Part shown: in pieces, positions 9,161 through 17,083 of the stretch
Position numbering within the stretch: position 1 is the first letter of the stretch
Layout of the letters: each line of letters starts with the position of its first letter
Source: Curtobacterium flaccumfaciens
Lineage (GTDB): Bacteria; Actinomycetota; Actinomycetes; Actinomycetales; Microbacteriaceae
DNA: 64,000 bases
Direction of reading: 5' to 3'
NCBI RefSeq assembly: GCF_013359815.1
Contig: NZ_JABMCF010000036.1
Location: 372,001-436,000 of the forward strand
Notes under the pieces: model-generated
What the model saw: the letters and a program-made list of their open reading frames with translations, nothing else
Told to the model about the DNA's origin: nothing
The model's database searches: none
Position numbers and translations under genes: made by a program

Positions 9161-9233
9161 GACGCGACCGACCACAGACAGGAGGCGCGGTGCCAGCTGG
9201 CACCGCGCCTCCTGTCTGTCTGCTGGTCGCGTC
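9161..9233. repeat. Dispersed palindrome family, full copy; bidirectional terminator
   Basis: A perfect 46-bp palindrome at 9174-9219 is centred on GGTGCCAGCTGGCACC (9189-9204). It is wrapped by an outer complementary pair, GACGCGACC (9161-9169) with GGTCGCGTC (9225-9233). It fills the gap between the convergent glpD and histidine phosphatase genes and reaches the stop codon of the latter. Confidence 0.88.
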
Positions 9234-9888
9234 AGAAACGCTCGCCGGTGGGGTCGAGCGCCGTGCGGTCGATGAGCTGGTCGCCGCCGACCGGTTCGCC
9301 TTCCCAGTCGACCAGGCGCCAGCCGTCGGCGAACGAGCCCTCGAGCTCGACGATGCCGGTGTTCTCCAGGTGACGCTTCGTGCCGAAGTGGTCCGGGGTG
9401 TTCTGCGCAGCTGCGCTCGCCCACGTGCGGATCGCGGCACCGTGGCTGACGGCGGCGCCGACCGCGACCCCGGTGGCCTCGATCTGCCGGACGGCGTCGT
9501 CGTAGCGCTCGAAGAACTCGACCCCGCTCTCGGCACCGGGCATCCGGGTCGTCCGGTCGCCGCCGGACCAGCCGTGCACGGTGGAGATGTAGGTCTGCAC
9601 GGACACCTTGTCGCTCTTGCCCTGGGTGTCGCCCGCCTCGATCTCGCGCAGGCCCGGCAGCACCACGGGCTCGAGGCCGAGCGAGGTCGCCAGGGGCGCC
9701 GCGGTGATCTGCGTGCGGACCATCGACGACACGAACAGTCGCTCGATCCCCCGGTCGGCGAGCGCTGCGGGCAGGGCGTCGGCCTGCTGCTGCCCGAGCT
9801 CGGTCAGCCCCGGTCCGGGCACCACAGCATCGAGGATGCCGTGCACGTTCGCGGGGGTCTGGCCGTGGCGGATGAGCAGCAGTCGCAT
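9232..9888 (-). CDS. Histidine phosphatase family protein
   Basis: A 218-residue phosphoglycerate-mutase-like enzyme. The N-terminal RHGQT motif (residues 7-11) carries the phospho-accepting His. The second catalytic His is in VSHGAAIRTW. The length is typical of cofactor-dependent phosphatases rather than of glycolytic PGM. The substrate cannot be told from sequence. It is a single gene between the palindrome and the zinc-responsive L36 gene. Confidence 0.9.
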   Translation of the reverse strand: MRLLLIRHGQTPANVHGILDAVVPGPGLTELGQQQADALPAALADRGIERLFVSSMVRTQITAAPLATSLGLEPVVLPGLREIEAGDTQGKSDKVSVQTYISTVHGWSGGDRTTRMPGAESGVEFFERYDDAVRQIEATGVAVGAAVSHGAAIRTWASAAAQNTPDHFGTKRHLENTGIVELEGSFADGWRLVDWEGEPVGGDQLIDRTALDPTGERF

Positions 9889-9916
9889 GCCGCCACCCTA
9901 CGGACCGCCGCTGACG

Positions 9917-10039
9917 TCAGCCCTGCCGGGTGTTCCAGCGGGGGTTCTTCTTGTTGATGACGTAGACGCGACCCCGGCGTCGGACCACCTGCGAGCCGGG
10001 GATCTTCTTCAGGGCCTTGAGGGAGTTGCGGACCTTCAC
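9917..10039 (-). CDS. rpmJ: Ribosomal protein L36, zinc-free (C-) paralogue
   Basis: A 40-residue protein beginning [19 protein letters not shown] from a GTG start, with a strong AAGGAGG site. It has no cysteine, so it lacks the zinc ribbon of the standard L36. Such C- paralogues are known to replace the zinc-binding form when zinc is scarce and are repressed by Zur. The divergent CobW-like gene and the Zur-type box between the two genes support that role here. It is short, but the family match is clear. Confidence 0.93.
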   Translation of the reverse strand: MKVRNSLKALKKIPGSQVVRRRGRVYVINKKNPRWNTRQG

Positions 10040-10054
10040 GACGAGCCTCCTTGT

Positions 10055-10069
10055 TGATAACGGTTTTCA
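10055..10069. promoter_or_regulatory. Putative Zur box
   Basis: TGATAACGGTTTTCA is a near-perfect dyad (six of seven positions) and resembles the actinobacterial Zur consensus TGAAAATGATTTTCA. It sits in the 45-bp divergent gap, just upstream of a TACAGT -10 (10072-10077) for the rightward gene and close to the L36 start. Both neighbours are typical Zur targets. Confidence 0.75.
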
Positions 10070-10084
10070 GTTACAGTAGCGGAC

Positions 10085-11113
10085 ATGCGTGCTGCTGCCA
10101 TCACCCTCGTCACCGCCCTGCACCAGGTCGACGCCGACCGCGTCGCCGCCCGGATCTCGGACGGACACCGGATGCACGTCGCCGGGAGTGCCTTCGCCAC
10201 CGCCCGCGCCGTGGCCGACCGGGCCGACCAGCTCGACCGGGTCTGCGGACCCGACGCGGGCCACGGGCTCGTCGTCACCCTGCACCCCGGGGCCGATGCC
10301 CGAGCGGTCGGCATGCTGCTCGCCAACGCGGCACGGTCCGAGACCGGCGACGACCGGGTGCTGCGGCACGTCGTCGGGGTGCTGCGGGCCGACGATGTCG
10401 CGCACCTGCTGTGGTCGGACGTCGACGACGCCTTCGTGGCCGCGGACCGGATGGCCGCACTCGTCGAGTACGCGACGGTGATCGCCCTGGACCGCATCGA
10501 GCCGCTGTCGGGCCGTCGGCGACGGGCGCTCGTGTCACTACTGCACCGGATGGCGCCCCAGGCCGTGATCGTCGCCATGCCCGCGATCCGGAGCGCCGCC
10601 GACCTGCCTGCCTCGAACGGTGGAGCCGCACGGGTGCTCGCCACCGGTGCCGGCTGGATGCGGGCGCTGTCGAGCGGCGCGGACACCGGGCGCGAGGCCC
10701 GCGACGCCCTGGTCTCGATGCGCTACCGGGAGCCGCTGCCGTTCCACCCCGGACGGCTGTCGTCCGTCATCGCCGAGGACCTGTCCGCCGGCGTGAACGG
10801 CCGTGTGCTGCGGTCGCGGGGGTTCTTCCGCCTGGCCTCCCGACCGGACCACGTCGGCTCGTGGTCGAGCTTCGGGTCGATGCTCGCGCTCGACCCCACC
10901 GCGAACCCGTCGTGGGACGCCGACGCCCCGATCGGGCAGGCGCTGTGGTTCGTCGGCGAGCAGCTCGACGTCCGGGGGATCGAGCGGGCGCTCGACGGGG
11001 CGCTGCTCACGCCGTCGGAGCTGCTCGCCGGGCCGGACGTGTGGCGCGGCTGGCCGGACCCGTTCCCGGTGTGGCCCGCGGTGGACCCGGCGTCGGAGCA
11101 CCGGCACGAGTGA
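10085..11113 (+). CDS. CobW-like protein without GTPase motifs, zinc-starvation linked
   Basis: A 342-residue COG0523/CobW relative. The C-terminal CobW_C domain is clear (VLRSRGFFRLASRPD at about 241-255, then ALWFVGEQLD and LLTPSEL). The N-terminal half keeps the tail of the G domain (DRMAALVEYATVIALDRIE, where active members read ...NKxD). It has no Walker A GxxxxGKT, no CxCC metal motif and no NKxD, so GTP binding looks lost. The start lies 7 nt after a TACAGT -10, so the mRNA is probably leaderless. A scaffold or regulator of zinc delivery is possible; its function is unproven. Confidence 0.82.
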   Translation: MRAAAITLVTALHQVDADRVAARISDGHRMHVAGSAFATARAVADRADQLDRVCGPDAGHGLVVTLHPGADARAVGMLLANAARSETGDDRVLRHVVGVLRADDVAHLLWSDVDDAFVAADRMAALVEYATVIALDRIEPLSGRRRRALVSLLHRMAPQAVIVAMPAIRSAADLPASNGGAARVLATGAGWMRALSSGADTGREARDALVSMRYREPLPFHPGRLSSVIAEDLSAGVNGRVLRSRGFFRLASRPDHVGSWSSFGSMLALDPTANPSWDADAPIGQALWFVGEQLDVRGIERALDGALLTPSELLAGPDVWRGWPDPFPVWPAVDPASEHRHE

Positions 11114-11198
11114 GGGGGCGGGCGGCGCGGCGCGTGCGGCGCGGCGTGCGGGTGCTGGTGCGGGCGCGCGGGCGGGTGCGGACGCCGAACGACACTGT

Positions 11199-11302
11199 CG
11201 ATGTCGTACGACGGCGACATCGTCGCTCCCAGAACGGTGCAACAGCCCGCGCACGCAACGAACGACGGGGTCGTTGTCGTGCGACAACGACCCCGTCGTT
11301 CG
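11199..11302. terminator. Two hairpins between convergent genes
   Basis: The first hairpin pairs 11199-11206 with 11215-11222. The second is a perfect 21-bp stem, 11259-11279 with 11282-11302. They lie between the CobW-like gene and the MHS transporter gene and probably stop transcription from both sides. The rest of this 231-bp gap shows nothing else. Confidence 0.75.
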
Positions 11303-11344
11303 ACGTCGGTCGGAAACACCCCGCCGACCGATCCCCCGCACGCG

Positions 11345-12877
11345 TCACCGCACCGGCGACGCCTCCCGCGCAGCAGCCTCACGCGCAGCGGCAGCCGCCG
11401 CGTCCTGCGCCGCGAACGGCAGGTCACCGAGGTCCAGGTGCGGGTTCGTGTCCTGCGTGAGCACGAGCTCCTTCGCCTCGTCCTCGGTCTCCACAGCCGG
11501 CATCGACCCGGGCAGCGGGCGCTGCGAGGACTCCTTCATGCAGAAGACACCGATCGCTCCGACGACGCTCATCGCCATCAGGAAGTACGCCGGCGCGAGC
11601 TCGTCACCCGTCGCGGTGAGCAGCGCCTGCACGATCAGGGGCGAGGTCCCACCGAACACCGCGATCGCGATGTTGTAGGCGAACCCCATGCCGCCGTACC
11701 GCGTCGAGGTCGGGAACAGCGCCGGCAGCGACGCAGCCTGGTTCGACACCCACAGCGCGGTCATCAGCGCGAGCAGCCCGAGGCCGGCGAGCGTCGACCA
11801 CTGCGCCCCGTGCCCGATGAGCATGAAGGCCGGCACGACGAGCACGACCGTGGTGGCGGCACCGATCCACATCACGACGCGGCGGCCGAGGCGGTCGGAG
11901 AGCTTGCCGGTCAGCGGGAGCATCACCGCGAGCAGCAGGAGCACCGGGATCGTCAGCAGCGTGCCGTCGATGGCGGAGTACCCGAGCGAGTCGGTCAGGT
12001 ACGTCGGCATGTACGAGGTCAGGGCGTAGCCCACGGTGTTCGACGCGGCGACGAGCATGATCGCGATGACGATCGGGCGCCAGTGCTGACGGACCATCGC
12101 GACGACGTTGGCCGGACGCTCACCGTCGAAGGACGCACGGGACTCGGTCGCGGCCTCCTGCGCGGCCTGGGTCGCCTGGAACACCGGCGACTCCTCGATG
12201 CGCAGCCGGAAGTAGATCGCCACGACGCCGATCACACCGGCCGCCAGGAACGGGAAGCGCCAGCCGTACGCGGTCATCGCTTCTTCGCCCAGGGTGAGCT
12301 GCAGCACCGACACGACCGTGGCACCGAGCGCGAAGCCCAGGTAGCTGCCGAAGTCCAGGATGCTCGCGAAGAACCCGCGACGGCGGTCCGGGGCGTACTC
12401 CGTGACGAACGTCGTCGCCCCGGCGTACTCACCACCGGTCGAGAAGCCCTGCGCGAGCTTCAGCACGACGAGCAGGATCGGGCCGAACACGCCGATCGTC
12501 GCGTACGCGGGGAGCGCCCCGATCAGGAACGTCGACGCCGCCATCATGATCAGCGTCGTCGCGAGCACCTTCTGCCGGCCGATCTTGTCGCCCAGGCGTC
12601 CGAACACGATGCCGCCCAGGGGCCGTGCGATGTACGTCGCCGCGAAGACACCGAGGCTGAACAGGATCTGCACCGAGGGTTCGGCCGTCGGCAGGAAGAC
12701 CTTCCCCATCGTCACGGCCAGGTAGCCGTACACACCGACGTCGTACCACTCCATGGTGTTGCCGACGACCATGCCGCTGACGGCTCGTCGCATCATGCTC
12801 TTGTCGACCACGGTGACGTCGCTCTCGCGCAGCCGTCGGTGTGGTCGGGTGTTGGTACTGCTGGGGTCGGAACCCAT
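11345..12877 (-). CDS. MHS-family (ProP-like) MFS transporter
   Basis: A 510-residue, 12-helix proton symporter of the metabolite:H+ symporter family, which moves proline/betaine, dicarboxylates or aromatic acids. Helix 1 has the family signature GNTMEWYDVGVYGYLA. The loop motif GRLGDKIGRQKVL and the ARPLGGIVFGR stretch also fit. GAGGAGC precedes the start. The ends are hydrophilic; the C-terminal tail of about 60 residues ends in an Ala-rich run. The substrate cannot be assigned, since it is a lone gene without a catabolic neighbour. Confidence 0.88.
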   Translation of the reverse strand: MGSDPSSTNTRPHRRLRESDVTVVDKSMMRRAVSGMVVGNTMEWYDVGVYGYLAVTMGKVFLPTAEPSVQILFSLGVFAATYIARPLGGIVFGRLGDKIGRQKVLATTLIMMAASTFLIGALPAYATIGVFGPILLVVLKLAQGFSTGGEYAGATTFVTEYAPDRRRGFFASILDFGSYLGFALGATVVSVLQLTLGEEAMTAYGWRFPFLAAGVIGVVAIYFRLRIEESPVFQATQAAQEAATESRASFDGERPANVVAMVRQHWRPIVIAIMLVAASNTVGYALTSYMPTYLTDSLGYSAIDGTLLTIPVLLLLAVMLPLTGKLSDRLGRRVVMWIGAATTVVLVVPAFMLIGHGAQWSTLAGLGLLALMTALWVSNQAASLPALFPTSTRYGGMGFAYNIAIAVFGGTSPLIVQALLTATGDELAPAYFLMAMSVVGAIGVFCMKESSQRPLPGSMPAVETEDEAKELVLTQDTNPHLDLGDLPFAAQDAAAAAAREAAAREASPVR

Positions 12878-13068
12878 GCCTTGCTCCTCGAGAAGATCGG
12901 TGGGCCGTCGGGAACCGGCCCAGAACAGCGAGCGACGTTACCGAGCAACCGAAATGTCATTGGCCGGTGATTCTCAGGGAACGGCGTGTCACCCGAACGG
13001 GGGTCGCCGCCGATCCGCACCAGTCCGGCGAACCCGGAAGCTGAGTAACGAGGCCATAACATCGGCCC

Positions 13069-13593
13069 ATGGCGATCGAACCCGAGACGAAGAACTGGAC
13101 GTGGGTCATCGAGTCCGCGTGTCCCGAGTGCGGCTACGACGGCAGCGCGGTCACCGTCCGCGACGTGCCGGGCATCATCGACGAGAACACCACCGGGTGG
13201 CCAGCGGTGCTCGACCGCGACGACGTCCGCGACCGCCCCGACGACCACACGTGGTCCCCGCTCGAGTACGGCGCCCACGTGCGGGACGTGCACCGGAAGA
13301 TGGCGGAGCGCCTCGAGCTGATGCTCACCGAGGACGCACCGACGTTCCCGAACTGGGACCAGGACGCCACCGCCGTCGAGGACCGTTACGGCGAGCAGGA
13401 CCCCGCGGTCGTCGCTCGGGAACTGCGGGAGTCGGCCGACCGCGCGGCCCGGGCCTTCGCGGCGGTGCCCGACGAGGTGCTCGAGCGCACCGGGCTCCGG
13501 TCCGACGGCAGCGCCTTCACCGTCGCGACGCTCGCCACCTACTACGCGCACGACCCGGTGCACCACCTGTGGGACGTGCGGCGCGCGCTCTAG
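13069..13593 (+). CDS. DinB-family protein
   Basis: A 174-residue DinB-fold protein, a four-helix bundle that usually binds a metal through three histidines. Candidate ligands are in EYGAHVRDVH (about 64-73) and in YYAHDPVHHLWDV near the C-terminus. An early CPEC pair at residues 16-19 is unusual and could bind metal too. In actinobacteria this fold includes mycothiol-dependent enzymes, but no substrate is indicated. The ribosome site is weak. It is followed by a strong hairpin. Confidence 0.8.
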   Translation: MAIEPETKNWTWVIESACPECGYDGSAVTVRDVPGIIDENTTGWPAVLDRDDVRDRPDDHTWSPLEYGAHVRDVHRKMAERLELMLTEDAPTFPNWDQDATAVEDRYGEQDPAVVARELRESADRAARAFAAVPDEVLERTGLRSDGSAFTVATLATYYAHDPVHHLWDVRRAL

Positions 13594-13606
13594 ACGTGGG
13601 GACCAC

Positions 13607-13650
13607 CGGCCTGGAGGCGCGGTGCGGCGCCGCCCCGCGCCTCCAGGCCG
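13607..13650. terminator. Terminator of the dispersed palindrome family
   Basis: Perfect 16-bp arms, 13607-13622 and 13635-13650, enclose a loop containing GGCGCC. It starts 14 nt after the DinB stop codon. It shares GGCCTGGAGGC and GCGCCTCC with other intergenic elements in the window. Confidence 0.85.
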
Positions 13651-13665
13651 TCTGCGGTCACCCAC

Positions 13666-13817
13666 GAAACCGGGCGTACCTGCCGAAACCGGGCGTACCG
13701 ACCGAATCCGGGCGTACCTGCCGAAACCGGGCGTACCTACCGGAATCGGGCGTACCTGCCGGAACCGGGCGTCCCTACCGGAACCGGGCGTACCTACCGA
13801 AACCGGGCGTACCTGCC
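13666..13817. repeat. Tandem repeat, 8 x 19 bp
   Basis: Eight head-to-tail units of exactly 19 bp, consensus GAAACCGGGCGTACCTGCC. The invariant core GGGCGTACC recurs at 13672, 13691, 13710, 13729, 13748, 13767, 13786 and 13805 (13767 has one change). Units differ by one to three bases. It lies in the 304-bp gap between the DinB gene and the SorC gene, downstream of both. Nineteen is not a multiple of three, so it is not a protein repeat. Confidence 0.95.
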
Positions 13818-13897
13818 ACGAAGAATCGACCAGGTATGCCCGAAAGCACCATCCATCGCATGCGTGATGGGAAGGATCGGGCGCCGAGCCGGAGCGC

Positions 13898-14875
13898 TCA
13901 GGCGAGTGCGTCGAGCACGGCGCGCGCCGTCGCGGCGTCGGTCACCAGCTCGTTGACCAGCCCACCCCGCACCGCGGCCACGATGCTCGTGACCTTGGCG
14001 CTGCCCACGGCGACCCCGACCGCGTGCGGCACGGTCGACAGGATCTCGCGCGAGGTCCGCACCATCCGGTCGCTGCCGGGGAACTCGATCGGCGAGCCGT
14101 CCGCGGCGTAGAAGTTCAGGCAGACGTCGCCGGCCGCCCGGTCGAACGCGGCGTCCTCGACCGGGATGCCCCGGGCCAGGGCGTCGCGCGTGTGGGTCGG
14201 TGCCCCGATGCCGAGGATCGCGCCCTTCGCCCGGCTCCACAGCCCGACGACGTGCTGGAACGCCGGGTCCTCGTCGAGGGTGGACCGCATCGCCGGGGAC
14301 GGCAGCGCTTGGGCGAACAGGAACGCCGGGATCGCGCCGGAGTGCTCCGCGGCCGTCCGGGTGATCTCGTTCGTCTGGAACCACGGCATCGGGTCGGCCT
14401 GCCCGCCCACGGTCGGGACGAGCTGCACGCCGGGCATGGTCGGCATGCCGGACCGTGCGACGTCGTACACCGTGCGCCCCGACGACATCAGGACGGCGTC
14501 GCCGGGGACGAGTCCCATGCCCTCGACCGCGGCGGCCAGCGGTGCGGCCAGGTCGGCGCCGAGCGTGGCGGCGTGGGTGACCGCGGCGAGGTGGACCGCG
14601 CGCAGCCCGAGCACGACCTGCAGGCGTTCGGCGAGCGCCACGGTCTCGTCCTGGAACGGGTCGACGACCTCGATGCGGACGAGTCCGGCCTTGCGGGCCT
14701 CGGCGACGAGCCGCGAGACGGTCGGGCGCGAGACGCCGAGGCGCGAGGCGATCTCGACCTGCGTGGCGTCCTCGAGGTAGTACATCCGCGCCGCCTGGTA
14801 GACGGTGTCCAGCGGGAACCGGGTCCGCGACGCGTCGGCGGCGGGGCCGGGGCCAGCGGTGCTCTCGGACGACAT
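13898..14875 (-). CDS. SorC-family regulator of the C4-polyol island
   Basis: A 325-residue SorC-type regulator. The HTH is at about 35-55 (TQVEIASRLGVSRPTVSRLV), followed by the effector domain with GIGAPTHTRD and GDVCLNFYAADG. It follows the SDR gene on the same strand with a 53-bp gap and is divergent, as a pair, from the zinc dehydrogenase operon. I infer that it controls the erythritol/threitol genes and senses a phosphorylated tetrose or related sugar. Confidence 0.9.
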   Translation of the reverse strand: MSSESTAGPGPAADASRTRFPLDTVYQAARMYYLEDATQVEIASRLGVSRPTVSRLVAEARKAGLVRIEVVDPFQDETVALAERLQVVLGLRAVHLAAVTHAATLGADLAAPLAAAVEGMGLVPGDAVLMSSGRTVYDVARSGMPTMPGVQLVPTVGGQADPMPWFQTNEITRTAAEHSGAIPAFLFAQALPSPAMRSTLDEDPAFQHVVGLWSRAKGAILGIGAPTHTRDALARGIPVEDAAFDRAAGDVCLNFYAADGSPIEFPGSDRMVRTSREILSTVPHAVGVAVGSAKVTSIVAAVRGGLVNELVTDAATARAVLDALA

Positions 14876-14928
14876 GGAGCAGGACCCTTCGACTCGATCG
14901 GACACCGCGATCGTAGTCCGAGCAGGGC

Positions 14929-15786
14929 TCAGCGGATCGTGAACCCGCCGTCCACACGGAGGTCCGCACCGTTCACCATGGCGCTCGACTCCCCCGCCAG
15001 GAACAGCACGGCCGCGGCGATCTCGTCGGGGGTCGCGAAGCGGCCGGTGGGGATCTCGTCCTGGTGCCGGATGCCGTTCTCGTTCGCCCAGGCCGCACGG
15101 CCGAGGTCGGTGAGGACGACGGTCGGCGACACGGTGTTCACGGTGACGCCGCGTCCGCCCCACTCGAGCGCGAGCACCGTCGTCAGGCCGATGACGCCGG
15201 CCTTCGACGCGCAGTAGGCGGCGTGCCCGTCGATGCCGACGTGGGCCGCCTGCGACGCGATGTTCACGATCCGCCCGTACCCGGCGTCGAGCATGTGCCG
15301 GCCGACGGCCTGCGCCACACGGAACGTGCCGGTCAGGTTGACGTCGATGGTCGCCGCCCAGGTGTCGGCTGCCAGGTCTTCCGCCGGGGCGAGCGCGGCG
15401 ATGCCGGCGCAGTTCACCAGCACGTCGACGCCGCCGAAGTGCCGGACGACGTCCGCGACGGTGCGGGTCACGGAGTCGGCATCGGTCACGTCGCAGGCGA
15501 ACCCGGCGTGGAGGCCCGTGGCCGTGCCCGCCCCGTCGGCGGCGACGTCCGGCCCGGCCGTCACGGGCGCCGCGGACGTGGGCAGGTCGGCCGCGGCCGA
15601 CGTGGCGCCGTCAGCACGGACGTCGACGACGGCGACACGGGCACCCCGTGCAGCCAGGGCCCGGGCGATGGCGTTGCCGATGCCCGACGCCCCGCCGGTC
15701 ACCACCGCCGTACGGCCGCTGAAGTCGTTGGTCAGGTCGATCGTGTCGGGGCCCGGTCGGAGGGCCGCGGCGAAGTCCGTCGTCAT
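14929..15786 (-). CDS. SDR dehydrogenase, probable D-threitol dehydrogenase
   Basis: A 285-residue NAD(P)-dependent short-chain dehydrogenase. It has the Rossmann motif GGASGIGNAIA near residue 30, NCAG, and the catalytic YCASK. The C-terminus (NGADLRVDGGFTIR) is typical. An Ala/Asp-rich insertion of about 30 residues (roughly 55-85) follows strand beta-3 and is longer than usual. Its place beside an EltD-like enzyme, DhaKL-type kinase and RpiB-type isomerase suggests that it oxidises D-threitol to D-erythrulose, as DthD does in M. smegmatis. The assignment rests on context. GGGAG precedes the ATG. Confidence 0.8.
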   Translation of the reverse strand: MTTDFAAALRPGPDTIDLTNDFSGRTAVVTGGASGIGNAIARALAARGARVAVVDVRADGATSAAADLPTSAAPVTAGPDVAADGAGTATGLHAGFACDVTDADSVTRTVADVVRHFGGVDVLVNCAGIAALAPAEDLAADTWAATIDVNLTGTFRVAQAVGRHMLDAGYGRIVNIASQAAHVGIDGHAAYCASKAGVIGLTTVLALEWGGRGVTVNTVSPTVVLTDLGRAAWANENGIRHQDEIPTGRFATPDEIAAAVLFLAGESSAMVNGADLRVDGGFTIR

Positions 15787-15800
15787 GTTCGCTCCCTTGC

Positions 15801-15860
15801 GTTCGGTGCCGAACCTATCAGAAATTGTGTTCTGGACAAACGTTCTGGAAGGTGTACAGT
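15801..15860. promoter_or_regulatory. Divergent control region of the polyol island
   Basis: It holds a perfect palindrome GTTCGGTGCCGAAC (15801-15814), a direct repeat GTTCTGGA at 15829-15836 and 15842-15849, and a TACAGT -10-like box at 15855-15860 for the rightward operon. The palindrome and the repeats are both candidate sites for the adjacent SorC regulator. Confidence 0.5.
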
Positions 15861-15893
15861 CATCGCCGAAGCCACCCAACGGAGGAACAGCTC

Positions 15894-17054
15894 ATGTCGA
15901 CGACGACCGAGAACGCGGCCACGACCGCCCCCACCACGATCCCCACGACGATGCGCGCCGTCGTCGTCCACGGCCCCGGTGACTACCGGCTCGAGGAGCG
16001 TCCCGTCCCGACGCCCGGCCCCGGGGAACTCCTGCTCCGCACCGACGCCGTCGGCATCTGCGCGAGCGACCTGAAGTGCTACCACGGTGCCGCGAAGTTC
16101 TGGGGCGACGAGAACCGTGCGGCCTGGGCGGAGCGCGACCGCATCCCCGGACACGAGTTCGTCGGCACGATCGTCGCCGGTGACGACGCCGCCCTGGCCA
16201 AGCGCGGCGTCGACCTGGGCGACCGGATCGCCTGCGAGCAGATCGTGCCGTGCTGGGAGTGCCGCTACTGCCTCGAGGGCGCCTACTGGATGTGCAACGT
16301 GCACGACATGTTCGGCTTCAAGGGCTACGACGGCGCGATGGCCGAGTACGTGCTCGTGCCGGCGAAGGCGCTGACCCACCCGGTGTCGAAGGCCCTGCCC
16401 GGCCAGGTCGCCGCGTTCTCGGAGCCGTTGTCCTGCGCGTTCCACGCCGTCGAGCGCGGGGACATCAAGTTCGGCGACACCGTGGTGATCGCCGGTGCCG
16501 GCCCCATCGGCCTCTCCGCCATCGCCGGTGCGCGGCAGAAGAACCCGCTCCGGATCATCGCGCTCGACGTGGTCGAGGCGAAGCTCGAGCTGGCTCGCAA
16601 GGTCGGCGCCGACCTCACGATCAACATCGCCCAGGAGGACGCGGTCGCCCGGGTCAAGGAGCTCACCGACGGCTACGGCGCCGACGTCTACATCGAGGCC
16701 ACCGGGCACCCGTCCGCGGTGCCGCAGGGACTGAACCTGCTCCGCAAGCTCGGGACCTTCGTCGAGTACTCGGTGTTCAAGGACGACGTGTCCGTGGACT
16801 GGTCGATCATCTCGGACGACAAGGAACTCGACGTGCGCGGCGCCCACCTCGGCCCGCACACCTGGCCGGCGGCGATCAAGCTGCTCGAGGCCGAGACCCT
16901 GCCGATGTCGGAGATCTGCACGCACCAGTTCCCGCTCGAGCAGTTCCAGGAGGCCCTCGACCTGGTCGGCGACTCCGCCGGTGCCAGCGTCAAGGTGTCG
17001 ATCATCCCGTCCCTGACCGCCCCCACCACGGCCGCACAGGCCGCTCAGGCCTGA
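15894..17054 (+). CDS. eltD: Erythritol/L-threitol dehydrogenase (zinc MDR family)
   Basis: A 386-residue zinc-dependent alcohol dehydrogenase. It has the catalytic-zinc region CASDLKCYHGAAKF and GHEFVG, then the four-cysteine structural-zinc loop of which VPCWECRYCLEG is part, and a Rossmann GAGPIG. From memory, CASDLKCYHGAAKFWGDEN, VDWSIISDDKELDV and AHLGP are nearly identical to M. smegmatis EltD. That enzyme oxidises erythritol and L-threitol to erythrulose. GGAGG precedes the ATG. It is the first gene of an operon with transporter, kinase and isomerase. Confidence 0.9.
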   Translation: MSTTTENAATTAPTTIPTTMRAVVVHGPGDYRLEERPVPTPGPGELLLRTDAVGICASDLKCYHGAAKFWGDENRAAWAERDRIPGHEFVGTIVAGDDAALAKRGVDLGDRIACEQIVPCWECRYCLEGAYWMCNVHDMFGFKGYDGAMAEYVLVPAKALTHPVSKALPGQVAAFSEPLSCAFHAVERGDIKFGDTVVIAGAGPIGLSAIAGARQKNPLRIIALDVVEAKLELARKVGADLTINIAQEDAVARVKELTDGYGADVYIEATGHPSAVPQGLNLLRKLGTFVEYSVFKDDVSVDWSIISDDKELDVRGAHLGPHTWPAAIKLLEAETLPMSEICTHQFPLEQFQEALDLVGDSAGASVKVSIIPSLTAPTTAAQAAQA

Positions 17055-17083
17055 CCGACTCCGCCAGCAGGGAGAGAACGAGC

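Noticed and set aside
13666..13817. Possible CRISPR array
   Set aside because: The 19-bp units are directly abutting with no unique spacers, and no cas genes are in the window.
13622..13867. Small plus-strand frame across the 19-bp repeats
   Set aside because: The period is not a multiple of three, the start lies inside the terminator, and the predicted peptide changes frame sense along the array.
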